A stretch of 25,188 bases of DNA, from positions 1 through 25,188 of the forward strand of contig LRSR01003461.1 in NCBI GenBank assembly GCA_001579985.1, in the 5' to 3' direction. The translations under genes were made by a program, and so were the position numbers. Source of the stretch: Hypsibius dujardini (Eukaryota > Tardigrada > Eutardigrada > Parachela > Hypsibiidae). This document shows, piece by piece, positions 1-10,459 of the stretch (positions are counted from its first letter, which is position 1; every line of letters begins with the position of its first letter). The notes under the pieces are model-generated. The model made no database searches, was not told the DNA's origin, and saw only the letters and a program-made list of their open reading frames with translations.

Positions 1-52
1 CTGTCGGTCTGCCTGCCTGTTATGCAAGACCATCTCTCTGCTTTCTAGTTAC

Positions 53-1943
53 CTTTTACAGTTGGATGGGTAAGCTTGGATGGGCAGGAAATTGTCATCA
101 TGGTCGGAGGGGGAGGGGGCGGGGCGGCGATACGCGGGATTTCATCTTCTTCACTCACTGCAGCCGGTTTCCTCTTCTCCCTCTTAGCCTTTCCGGTTGG
201 AGTGTCGCTTTTTTCCTTCGCGGCAGATTTCGCGGCGCCTTTGGCGGTTTTCCCTGCTGACGTCTTTTTCCCGGACTTCTTAGGCTCGGCTGACGTATCC
301 CTTCTGCAAAGGAAAAAATAATTAAAAATACTAGAAAACATATTTTACTGAAAAAAACAGCTATTTCTACTGAGGTCAGAATAATTGCAATTGTAGCCTT
401 GAAATATGTAAAATCCAAAATAACCAACGTGTACTTTGAAAAAGCTCATTAGTCAACGAAAACGGGCCCTCACTCTGGCTTCTCTTTCGTCTTGCTCTGC
501 GGTGCTAGAACTGGCGCCATGTCATTTTCCGTCGCGGCTTTTGCATCGGTCTCAGGGGTCTTCGGCATCAGTGAGTCCCCCATCACGAATTCGTCCCATC
601 TACAAGGACGAGAAAATGGCAAAAAAATCTCGTTTAAACAACCAGAAGAGGCGAGGAAATTTGGGTGAGGAAGTTTATCGCTAACTTACCGCGCGGCCCA
701 TTTGTGGTAATGGATCTACAAGTGTACAAAAACTAAATAGTTATTGCCGTGTGGTACTGTACACTTATTGTACACATGCAACATGTCTGAATCTGAACGA
801 GTCCAGCTGATTTCATTCGAAAGAGACTTTACAGACAGACCGTCAGATAATCAGCTATGAGATTGGAAAAGATAAACCAGCAGATAGACAGACAGGCAAA
901 CAGGCAGACAGGCAGGAAGACAGACCGGCCGACAAGCAGACTGACAGACAGACTGCCAGAAGGGCAGACAAACAGACATGCATCCTAAAAGAAAGGCAGG
1001 CAAACAAACAGGTAGGCAGACTGACAGAAAGGTAGGCAGACAGACAGATGAGTCGAATAAGGCTGACACAGGCAGATGAGACGGATAGACAAAGACACGC
1101 AGATAAAGAGACAGACAGACAAACAGACAAACATTACCTTCCACGTAGGCACCACCCTTCCGTCCGGATGGAGGCCCTCCTCTCGCTTGATCACCTTTGC
1201 CGGATGCCACTGGCCTTTATTCATCGCCCAGACAGGCGATCCTGGAACACATACACGATTCATAGGGTCTCTCCTTTATCTACCTGTGTACTCACCATAC
1301 ATTATGAGTACATCTACAAATTGCAAGTTGTCGAGAAACATAGTAAATCGACAAAAAAGCAAGAGAAAAAAGCATACGTCCAAAATTAGTTTCTGGCACT
1401 AACTGAATCCATCAATCAATCGACAGAACCTACGCGTCATTGCGTACTAATAAATTGATTTAGTTAGATTAGAAACCAGCCTAAATACCCTCATAACCAT
1501 AAAAACGCTAAAATGCATCATCACCCTCATCCTGCAGACTCGTCTAGAAGAAGTCGGCATTCGTGAGATTTACGCAAAATATTGTAAAATAAAGCCGAGC
1601 GAAATTGTCAATTTTGACGCAATCAATCAACCCAGTAATCATGTCATACTAACAGTCACTGCTATAGGGATAACAATTTTGACGCAATCAATCAACCCAC
1701 TAATCGTGTCATACCAATAGTCACTGCTATAGGGATAACAACTTCATTGCCCCATTGGTATTGAATGGGTTGATTTAGCATTTTCCCTGCCGGGGAAAAT
1801 TCTGCCTCACCTATCGGGAACTCCCGAAAGAGTTCCTCATCAGTCGCAACATCATCTTCTCCCGTGACATTTCGCGACCGTTTCGGTGACTTGGATGTGC
1901 TGGGCGCGGCGGATTTGGCGGAGGAAGTGGACGCCTTCTCCAT
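53..1943 (-). CDS. MRG15/MSL3-like chromo-barrel protein, 5' part (runs off left edge)
   Basis: Spliced from exons 1943-1811, 1241-1138, 715-690, 599-474 and 303-53, all GT-AG with matching phases; about 213 residues are seen. The ATG at 1943 is the first true ATG in the frame. Residues about 1-40 are a Ser/Lys-rich tail. Residues about 44-100 form a chromo-barrel (Tudor-knot) fold, starting PIGSPVWAM and ending HYHKWAARWDEFV, which matches the pattern HYxGWxxxWDEWV of MRG15. This fold binds methylated H3K36 in Eaf3/MRG15 and sits in NuA4 and Sin3-type complexes. After it comes a Lys/Ala/Ser-rich linker and a proline run. The last exon can end at a donor after 53 or read on to a TAG at 47-45. 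CTGT repeat DNA left of it looks intronic, so I prefer splicing on, with the C-terminal MRG domain outside the window. An MSL3 or KAT5-like protein is the alternative. Confidence 0.62.
690..715 (-). other. 26-nt micro-exon of the chromo-barrel gene
   Basis: A TAG acceptor just before 715 and a GGTAAG-type donor after 690 bound a 26-nt exon encoding IHYHKWAA plus two bases of an Arg codon. Joining it to its neighbours restores the frame on both sides and supplies the aromatic core of the chromo barrel. Skipping it would shift the frame. Confidence 0.6.
832..1130. repeat. CAGA tetranucleotide array, degenerate
   Basis: Runs of CAGA with CAGG, CAAA and GATA variants fill most of intron 716-1137 of the chromo-barrel gene. 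On the transcribed minus strand it reads CTGT/CTGC. Confidence 0.9.
1609..1741. repeat. 65-bp tandem duplication
   Basis: Two head-to-tail copies with a period of 65 bp start at 1609 and 1674, each opening CAATTTTGACGCAATCAATC and closing GCTATAGGGATAA. They differ at only a few positions, so the duplication is recent. It lies in intron 1242-1810 of the chromo-barrel gene; the rest of that 569-nt intron shows only short AATC runs. Confidence 0.85.
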
Positions 1944-3121
1944 GGCGTCTCTTTTGCTGGCAGCGTCCGACTGAGGTCGCCGGCTCAAGGCTGCAGTTGG
2001 AGCACAAAGGCTGAGCTCTTCCCACAGCTCGATGAACAATAAGATCGGATACTGAAAAATTTAAACTAGAAGCACCCAATGAGGAGATGGCGAAATGTGG
2101 AGCGCGCAGAAAATGGCAGCGAAAAAGCAAAACAAAGTAGGACCCCTCACTATGTGGGCTCCGAGAGGGGCGGCTCCGCCCACTTAACGGATCGCGCCTA
2201 CAGACGGCGCTTCAATCGCTCACCAAATTGTCCGTCAATCTATCAATCAAACGACAACGGGACATTCAAGGATGTTATATTGAATTAATTCTCAATCCCT
2301 TCATTTGCGCTTTAGTATATTTTTTTTTGTCAAGCGCCAGAACGAAAAATCTCCATATTGAATTGCTTTGCTCACAATCATCAGTGGGACGGCAAGTCAT
2401 CACCGGTAGTCCCGACCACGAACGGCTAATATCAATCAATCAACTGAGGGACGTCAAAGCTACTGCAACTTCAATCGATAGACTACTGAAATTTATATAT
2501 ATCATATTTTTCATAACCTTTGAAGTGACGAAACAGCACTTTTGCATGTTGTGAAAAGCCACGGCATCCTCTTTTTAAGTAATCTCTTTAGCTGTTTTTT
2601 CACCAAGATATTTATTCGAATCAATCAATCCATCAGATGAAATTGATGGATTGACTGAATATTGACTGAATTGACTCCATCAATAAACGCTCCAAACATG
2701 CGATGCAGCCCATATCACCCTACTGTTCAGTACTGGTAGTGTTGTCTAAGCTACGCGTTAAATTTTTATAAAATATCAAATAAAAAATTACACCTACCGG
2801 CAAAAATTATTTAAATTCAAAACCTATTTTATTTATTTAAAATAAGATGCCGCTTTTGAGCAATGTAAAACTATCTTTCAATCTATTTAAATAACACCAT
2901 TGTCCAGACCAAATATAGAACAGCCTATGCCCCGATACGATTTGCTTAGCAACCTTCGCTAACAAGTCACTGCATACAGACGCTTTTTTTGCATCCAAAT
3001 TCGATCGGGATATGTCGACCATTTACATAAAACGTTGATCCCATGGAATCCCATGGAATAATTGTGTCTGAAACCACACGCTGATCTTCTGTCTGTGTGT
3101 TTGATAGCATCCACCACGCAT
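1944..3121. other. Divergent intergenic region (chromo-barrel gene / CCDC39)
   Basis: This 1.2-kb AT-rich gap separates two divergent start codons and must hold both promoters. It contains several short ATCAATCAATC runs (2230s, 2435s, 2620s), a doubled CCCATGGAAT at 3040-3060 and one X-box-like site. No convincing exon was seen on either strand. Confidence 0.6.
2940..2953 (+). promoter_or_regulatory. X-box-like RFX site upstream of CCDC39
   Basis: ATTTGCTTAGCAAC fits the X-box pattern RYYNYY-N2-RRNRAC with one mismatch, and its right half AGCAAC is perfect. It lies about 170 bp upstream of the proposed CCDC39 ATG, a usual distance for RFX sites in cilium genes. A single imperfect match in AT-rich DNA can arise by chance. 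Confidence 0.3.
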
Positions 3122-3603
3122 ATGGACGACGTAGGTTAGAACGTTCTAAATCTCAGCTTTGGATCATATTCTTCCACTCTCGGAAAAACGATCTAAGTTT
3201 TGGGTGATTTTTTTGCCCCCCAGACAGATTTGTCTGCCAATCCCGGTCCTACTGGTCTAGTACCTTCCTCGACGTCGGGAGTGCTGCCTAAGCCGCTTCA
3301 CACGCAGCAGTCGGTCCTCACGGGAGAGAAGGACGACCCCTGGTGGAACGAACATACCCTCCCGGATGGACGGAATGCGGCGAACCCAGAGTACCTTATG
3401 GGTCATCCGCAGAGTGTGGATGACCACACTCAGGGGAACATATCGCCTGCGAAGGATGATGATCGCAGTGGGAGTCCGCTGCCGCCGCCGGGACTGTGGG
3501 ACGATGAAGTGGCGAACCTTGAAAAAGAGGTGCTTCACTGGCTCAATCTGATTTTGTCATTATTATTGTCAGCACTGTTATATTGTTCTTGTTACTTATT
3601 TTA

Positions 3604-3637
<34 letters not shown>

Positions 3638-6600
3638 GAATAAAAATGATAAAATAATAATTGAGATATTCTAGTTAAATTAAATATGCTGCATAATAAT
3701 AGATGAAATTAATTAATTAGACATTTTACCTATACATTAAAATGCATTAATAATTATTAATATGTATTATTGTTTTTCGGAAATTGTAGCTTGTCCATAA
3801 ACTCGATCGAGCGGAGGAAGAGAAGGAGAAACTGGAGCTGTTGAAGTCCAAGCGCTTACGGAGGAAACGATACGTGGAAACCCTGCAGATTCAGTTTCGG
3901 TCGCTTCAGGTAGGAACGCGAGCTTTCTGTGTGGAATACGATCTTTTGTTAATATGTCGTGTTGGCTGAATTTTTGTATATGTCTGGTCATATCTGTGCT
4001 CGGTATTGATATTTTTAGTATGTTAACAGAGTCTGAAAAATGCACGGCAAGACGAGGTCGACAGTATGCAGAAGCAGGTGGATTTGGAGCGGCTAGAGAC
4101 GGCGCATTTAGGATTGGAGAAGCATCGATCTCATGAGCATGCCAAACAGTTGGTTGCTCGTTGCGGGCGGGCGGAGGTCAGTACGAGACAGCCAGCCGCA
4201 TAAACAGAACGAGGGACAGTCAGAGCAAGAGAGAGAGGCAGGGCGAGAGATATAAAGACAGACAGACAGGTGGACAGAAAAGCAGACAAACAGGCAGACA
4301 GGCAGGCAGACAGACATACAGACAAATAAACGTGAAAGTAGATAGACAGACAGACAAACAGAAACTGACAGACAAACAGTAAAACGAACAGGCAGACAGA
4401 TAAACCGACACAATCGCAGACACATAGACACCCAGACACACAGACGTACATGCAGACAACAGGTAAACTGATACACTTGCAAATGTACAATCAGGTAGAC
4501 AGGCTGACAAATAAACATGCCATTAGTCAGATATTCAAACACACAATCCAAAGCACAGACACACAGACACCGAGATGACGCCTGATGTGACAGAGGGAAA
4601 TCTACGGTGGTTAAGATCAGTCCTTTCTTGTGTAGAATGTGATGAACCGGCTAAAGAAAGAGATCACCAACTTGCAAACAGAAACGGACCTCGACAGAGA
4701 GCTGATGGATGCTTGCTTGACCTACTCGGACAAACACGAGGCCGAATTTAAAATGCTGGAACGATACTGCCGTGAGGATGAGGAGAAACTGAAAGACTGC
4801 ATGTTCCGGGTAGATCGTCTGTCCGTCGACGAAGAAAAGTCCCAAAAAGACGAGGAAGCCATGGAAAGTTTAACGAAAAGTACTCGTCTGGAGTATGAAA
4901 GGATCCAACAGCAAGTACGAGAGGGAAACGCAAACAGGGACGCTCACGTGGACCATTGGTCGAAAATCAAGACTCAGGCTCACAGTGGCGAGAAAGACAT
5001 GCAACGATTACATGACGTAAGCTTGGTCTTCCAGAACAGTGCGTTCAAACTTCAAACTGGTTGCTTAAATGTCTTGTCTGAAGTAAACCTGTCTAGGCGA
5101 CTGCCTGGTTTTCTCGATCTTTTTTGCCTTTGTCTCTCCGCTCATCGGTGTTGCTGTTTTTTTTTAACTTCCAGGTTTTTGACGACTGATAAAACATTTT
5201 GTTTTGGTTCAGGAAATGGATTCGATAGCGGCTAAAAAGACAGCAAAATTGGAGGCCTTGGCCCGTCAACGGGAGTTTTACGAAAGTGAACTGAGGAACA
5301 ACAGCCAAATGGAAAGACGTTTGGAAGGCACAGAATTCAATGCCATAAAGGCTAGAGATTTTGTCATAGAAATGAAAAATAAGAAGCGGGAACTGTTGGA
5401 TCAGGTGTGCTTAGCTTCAGACATAGACATAGACGCAGACACAGACGCAGACACAGACACAGACACAGACACAGACACAGACACAGACACAGACACAGAC
5501 ACAGACACAGACACACGCAGGAAAACTGACACAGACATGTCAGTAAAGGAGATTACCATGGCCTGGTTTTCAGATTCACGCCCTCGAGAATGCCTGCGCC
5601 ACCAAACGTCGCACTATCAAAAGTCTCAAAGTCAACGTGAAGAACCTTTCTCAGCAGACCCACCGTGTCAAAGAAGACATCACCAAGTGGCGGGACCTCG
5701 CTCATGCCATGGGGGCTAAAAACAGCGAAGTCAGTCGGAAGAATCTCACCGACGAGGAACGCCTCGCCGAGCTGAACAGAATCCTCGACGAACGCGAAAC
5801 TCTGGTTCGCGCCGCCGAACAGAAGGTTATCAAACTCCGCGATATCAACTACAAAAAGACCCAACAGAACGCCAACCTCCGAGCCCAATTGGACGCTGCG
5901 ACGATGACAGTCCGCGGGAACTCGTTGTACCTCAATAATTTATACGGCCAGTTAAAGAACAACAAAGCGGCTGCTCATAATCAATCCCAACAGATTTACG
6001 AACTAGAGTATAAGGTAAACATAAATACTGACTAATAAAAATAATTAAAATTAAATAAAACAAATTGTTTTTTAATTTTTGCGTATTACAATTTAGTTGG
6101 TGATAAATAATAAGTAAGATTTAATTAAAAATCCTAAATCTAGTGGTAAATAAATTGAAATTCAAAATGAAATTAAGCAACGTCACAGAATTTAGTATTT
6201 ATAATAAAATGTAAGCTCATTAGGGTAAAATGATGACATAATTGACAGGTGATTCAACTGGAACGACGGATTGCCTTCATAGAGGGAACGGATACCGGAC
6301 CGAGTGAAAAGAGTTTGGAGGAGGCGCGTCAGTTGCAGATTCGAAAAGGTCATGTGACGGCCGAGGGCAATTTGATGAGGAGTAGGATTTTCAAGCAAGA
6401 GGAATGGATAAAGAATTTGAAAAAGGAAGTGGATAGCCGAAATGCGGAGCAGAAGAAGAATGAGATTGCATTGGCGGAGATAATGTTGTATCTGCATACG
6501 ACGGAGCGGAGTGTGGATAAAGCCAGGGCCAAGAAAATTGTGAACGCCAGTTTGTGTCTGTGTCTGTGTCTGTGTCTGTGTCTGTGTCTGTGTCTGTGTC

Positions 6601-7645
6601 TGTGTCTGTGTCTGTGTCTGTATCTGTGTCTGTGTCAGCCTGACTACTTTTATCTTCTTACGTGAGAACTTTCCAAAAAATCTTCATTTTTCCTTCCTAG
6701 GAAAGTGCAGCAGAAGTTAGCTCTTCCCGATTGAAGCTCCGATACATTGCGGACAAGGCAGACACGAAACTCGATACTGTAACTGGCATGTCTGTCCGCC
6801 ACGTCGAATTAAGCGGGGTACGGATATTCAACAGCACAGATCTAACTCTAATTTCAACTTTTTTAGTACTGAAAAATTGAAATTTTTAGAATTGTATTTT
6901 TAGAAAATTTTGTTAGAACTGTATTAGTACCCTTTTTTAGCTGTTCAAAGAGCGAATGGCAGCGGTAGCACTGGAACGCGAGGAGTACCGCGCTCAACGC
7001 AATCGCGTTGAAGAGCAGCGCTCTTGGTTTGTCAAGATCCTCCGTGAACTGGAACACCAGCAACGCGGCGTGAAGACTCGTTTTGAAATGCTGACCCTCC
7101 CGATCCAGGGGCTGGACCAAGGCCAGGGCGACTCCACAGACATTGTGCAAATTCAGGCCGCGTTCTTCGTCAAGGTAAGGAGACAATATTATTCTTAGTT
7201 GGCCGTTGCTCGGATCAAGCTGTTACGCAGACTGTAACTGTTTTTCATTCCAGGCAGCTTCTGAAAAACAAAGTGTCATTAATCATCGCACGCAGCTGAA
7301 GAATGCAATCCAAAAGGTGATGCAAGATAATTTTCGGCTGCGGCAGTTCTTGGAGAAATATGAGGCGCAGACACATGACATCAAAAACAATGTGCTGCAC
7401 GTCAAACAGAAAAGTGAGTACGATGGTTCAACAATAAATGGGCGGGCAAAATAGGTAAGCAGACTGAAAGACAGGCAGACTGACAAATACAGAGACATAC
7501 AGACAGACACATAAACTTATAGACATACAGATATACAGACAGACAGACAGGCAGACGGACAGACAGACAGAGAGACAAACAGACAGACAAAAGACAGATA
7601 GACACACAGACAGACACACAGACAAACACACAGACACACAGACAC

Positions 7646-7684
<39 letters not shown>

Positions 7685-8574
7685 CACAGACAGACACACA
7701 GACACACAGACACACAGACAGGCAGACAGACAGACAGACGGACATATGCAAATTCAGACAGACACATAGATACACAGACTTGCAGACAGACAGATAGGTC
7801 TTAGTCGCATGTGATTGTTTCAGGCGTAATGGATCAACGACAGCAAAACCTCGATGATGAAATTGCCTTTCTTCGCGAGCGTCTTCGCACACACGAATCT
7901 CACGTATTCGATTACAAAGAAGAACTCCAGGCAAACCCACTTCCTGGTTTCTGATTATTTCTCCTTTTTTGTCCGCTATAAAGTTTCCGTTTGACAGCTT
8001 TTGCGAAGAACCACGGACAAGCTAGATCTCCTCCAAGACAAAGTGCAGCAGGGCATGCGGCAAGAAAACTCGGAACTGCGGACCCTGATGGCCGAGTTGG
8101 ACGAGGCCCGTGTTCGGCTGGACCGGACCCTTAAACAGAACGGCGTCATGCTATCGGGGATAAAGAAGAACATCTCTGCTGAAGATTGGCCTCTCATAAA
8201 GGTCGAAATCGAAGCGAGTCTCTACATGGATGCCGAACGGCTGCTGTACTCCACCATCAAGCGGTTCTTGGACGCCTACCCGGAAGCCTTTACCACAATC
8301 GAGCACCTCTTCCAAGAGGTATATAGCTATATTGCAAAGAGAGCTTTAAACTATATTTTTGGCAATTTTAAGCTGCACAACTTGTCGTAAAATTTTTAAT
8401 TTTAACAACACATATACAGGTAGAAGTATTTGTGCCTGTGTTTATGCATTCCTTTGGCAGATGTCCATTGAAATGTCAGAGGAACTGACCAAGACCCTGC
8501 TGCGCTCCGCGTCTGGAAGTAAACACAGTCTTGCGAGTCCTTCCAGTTCTGGTCGACTTGTTTCGGCTCGATGA
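3122..8574 (+). CDS. CCDC39: CCDC39 (FAP59), axonemal 96-nm ruler protein
   Basis: Exons: 3122-3130, 3224-3529, 3790-3909, 4030-4176, 4636-5016, 5213-5404, 5574-6014, 6249-6539, 6701-6817, 6941-7174, 7254-7413, 7824-7930, 7998-8318, 8461-8574. They give 979 aa in one frame, against about 940 in human. CCDC39 pairs with CCDC40 along the doublet microtubule, sets the 96-nm repeat and positions inner dynein arms and radial spokes. Nearly all of it is coiled coil from residue about 95. Family landmarks seen are [11 protein letters not shown] near the start, [13 protein letters not shown], the VDKARAKK stretch, and RFEMLTLP followed by a second half ending in a Ser-rich tail. The first about 90 residues are an extra Pro/Gly/Asp-rich segment. 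The tiny first exon (ATG GAC GAC) is the least certain part. Intron 12 begins with GC. It is convergent with p62. Confidence 0.85.
3605..3639. repeat. (ATT)n microsatellite
   Basis: About eleven ATT units lie in CCDC39 intron 2 (3530-3789), followed by very AT-rich sequence up to the acceptor. Confidence 0.9.
4195..4565. repeat. CAGA tetranucleotide array, degenerate
   Basis: It fills most of CCDC39 intron 4 (4177-4635) with CAGA, CAGG and CAAA units. The transcript reads CAGA. Confidence 0.9.
5425..5516. repeat. (GACACA)n hexanucleotide array in CCDC39 intron 6
   Basis: The core is perfect from about 5450 to 5514, with imperfect CAGACG/CATAGA units before it. It is the exact reverse complement of the array in intron 8 of the same gene. 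Confidence 0.95.
6551..6640. repeat. (TGTGTC)n hexanucleotide array in CCDC39 intron 8
   Basis: The perfect core runs from about 6554 to 6620 and starts 14 nt after the exon 8 donor. It is complementary to the intron 6 array, so the transcribed RNA could form a long duplex enclosing exons 7 and 8. Confidence 0.95.
7450..7800. repeat. CAGA tetranucleotide array
   Basis: It occupies nearly all of CCDC39 intron 11 (7414-7823), with a near-pure CAGA core around 7645-7680 and CACA variants. It has the same orientation as the intron 4 array. Confidence 0.92.
7931..7997 (+). other. Probable GC-AG intron in CCDC39
   Basis: Exon 12 ends CTC CAG and the intron opens GCAAAC; the acceptor is TTGACAG before 7998. 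Both sides are phase 0, so the frame continues [12 protein letters not shown]. Nearby GT sites would drop codons or break the frame. A 67-nt intron fits the small-intron style of this gene. Confidence 0.6.
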
Positions 8575-9486
8575 TTTCCCGCACCTCATCCAGTTAGGAA
8601 ATCTCAACCGACTGCGGTCCTTGACAAAGAGCTTGCAAATACTTCTTGTACTCAAATATTACTCTAACCTGCATTTCTGGTATATGATTATATCAACTGC
8701 TATCTAATTTGTACAGACATAAAACAGATTGGTCAGCATCATGTGCGTACCATCATAGGGATCTCAGCGTATTATACGAAAGATTCGGCACACTTTGACT
8801 TTTTGTTCAACAGTTGTACATTTTTCTCTTGTTTTCATCCTGTTGTACCATGGAAGCATTATTACTATCGGAACTCTGTGCACCGCCAAACAAATTACTA
8901 TAGCTTAGAGACTTTTCCATTAGAGGGGGCGTTGTTGAGAAGAATTTTTTCGATGCTGTCTGTGTTCGGCACCGCGAAGATGAGGAAGAAGATGAGAAGC
9001 TTCCCAGCGGACTCCCAGTACCCTGAGCGATGGCGCCACCTACCGGAGGGTACCAATACCGAACTGTAATTTGGTGTGGTTCTTTGTTTTGCATTTGTAC
9101 AGGTAGGGACAGCTCACCGCAGACAGACAGACAGACAAACAAACAGACAGACAGACAGACAGACCTGCTTGCCTGTCTATCTGTCTGTCTGTCTGTCTGC
9201 CTGTCTGTTTTGGTTGATTGTCTGTCTGTAAGTCCGCTCTTGTCCTTTTGTGGCTGGCAACTGAATCCGTGTTGCTTCTCGTGTCGCATGATTTTATACA
9301 GGAGTAGACGAGGAGATTGTTTTCATATTATTATTACACTGGCTCAACACGCAATAAAATGTAATTAAAAGAGCGATGATAACGCAGCGAAACGAAATGA
9401 AATCTAAAACTGGAAATTAGAATATCTTGCACGATGGGCAAGATGTTTTTCAAACATAACAGGCAAACAAGTTAAAATGAGATGAA
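8575..9486. other. Convergent intergenic region (CCDC39 / p62)
   Basis: The two genes end tail to tail here. A plus-strand AATAAA at 9353-9358 could serve as the CCDC39 polyadenylation signal, which would give a 3' UTR of about 800 nt. The only other structure is the CAGA/CTGT inverted repeat at 9119-9230. No coding exon was seen. Confidence 0.55.
9119..9230. repeat. CAGA/CTGT inverted repeat (hairpin) between convergent genes
   Basis: A CAGA run at 9119-9164 is followed within a few bases by a CTGT run at 9171-9230. The junction reads CCTGCTTGCCTG. In RNA from either strand the two arms can pair as a stem of about 45 bp with a short loop. Confidence 0.85.
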
Positions 9487-10402
9487 TCATTTCCCAGTCA
9501 TCGCTTCAATGATCTTGGCGATGTTCCCGTTGAACTGCTCAATCAGTTCGCGAATCACTCCCCCGTCCGCGTTGCTTCCCAGCCCCATATCCGCCAAGAT
9601 CTTGGCAATATCATCCACAGACCTCGGCCCTGCGTTCGCATTTCCGGCCATATGTGCACCACTGAACATACCACCGCCAAAGTTGCCCCAGTTCCCGAAG
9701 CCAAAGTCGCCGCCGGTGGCGCCACCTGCCGACGCGGATCCCCCAACGTTCGGGTTGGCCCCTTCCGCTGAAGCATTACTTTCAGCATGCGCTCCAGCGA
9801 ACCCACCACCACATTGGGGCCGGCTGAACCCGGCAAAGTTAGAGAATTGTCCGCCGTGGTGTCCCTGATGCCCGTGCCCGTGACCATGTCCTTGACGGCC
9901 ATGGAAACGTCGTCCGCCGCGTTGGCAGCCCCCGCCGAATCCCCCGCCAAAGTCCATGTTCATCCACGGGAAGCCAGTGAATTCCTCACGAACGCGTGGC
10001 TCCGCGATAGCTTCCAATTCGTGTTCGGCGTGGTAGCCTTTGCCCTTGCAGGTCTCACATAGATCGTAGTCCGGACACCTGGTGCACTGCGAATAGTCAA
10101 TAGCTCCGTCAGTTTCAGAAAGATAGCGCAAAAGATGGATCAGGGAAAGACAAAAGGCAAATACAAAGACAGACAAGCAATTAAGCAGGCAGGCAATACA
10201 GACAGTTAGACGGAAAGAAAGACAAAAAGGCTGCCAGACAAACATACAGAGAGAGAGAAAAAAAAGAAGAGAGAACGACAGGCAAGCAGATAAGACCGTC
10301 AGACAAGAAGGACAGCCAGCAGCAGACAGACAGACGGACAGGCAGACAGACAGAGGGACAGACAGGCAGACAGACAGACAGACAAGCAGACAGACAGACA
10401 CA

Positions 10403-10459
<57 letters not shown>

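Noticed and set aside
45-47. TAG as the end of the chromo-barrel gene
   Set aside because: Possible, but an MRG-type protein should continue, a donor lies just before it, and CTGT intron-like repeat follows. Left as an open alternative.
436-684. Plus-strand 82-codon frame
   Set aside because: It is antisense to an exon of the chromo-barrel gene and shows no motif.
832-1130. CRISPR-like or regularly spaced repeat array
   Set aside because: The unit is a 4-bp microsatellite with no distinct spacers, in a eukaryotic intron.
3200-3223. CCDC39 starting at the upstream open frame
   Set aside because: That frame opens with TTG, not ATG, and a strong pyrimidine-tract acceptor ends at 3223. A short first exon at 3122-3130 fits better.
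7402-7940. Long open frames of Cys-Leu-Ser-Val or Arg-Gln-Thr-Asp repeats, here and in the other arrays
   Set aside because: They are translations of CAGA/CTGT tetranucleotides, which are open in several frames on both strands. They lie inside introns of supported genes.
9482-10062. Plus-strand Pro/Ala-rich frames opposite p62 exon 3
   Set aside because: They are antisense shadows of the Gly-rich p62 exon, which carries clear ZZ and UBA motifs.
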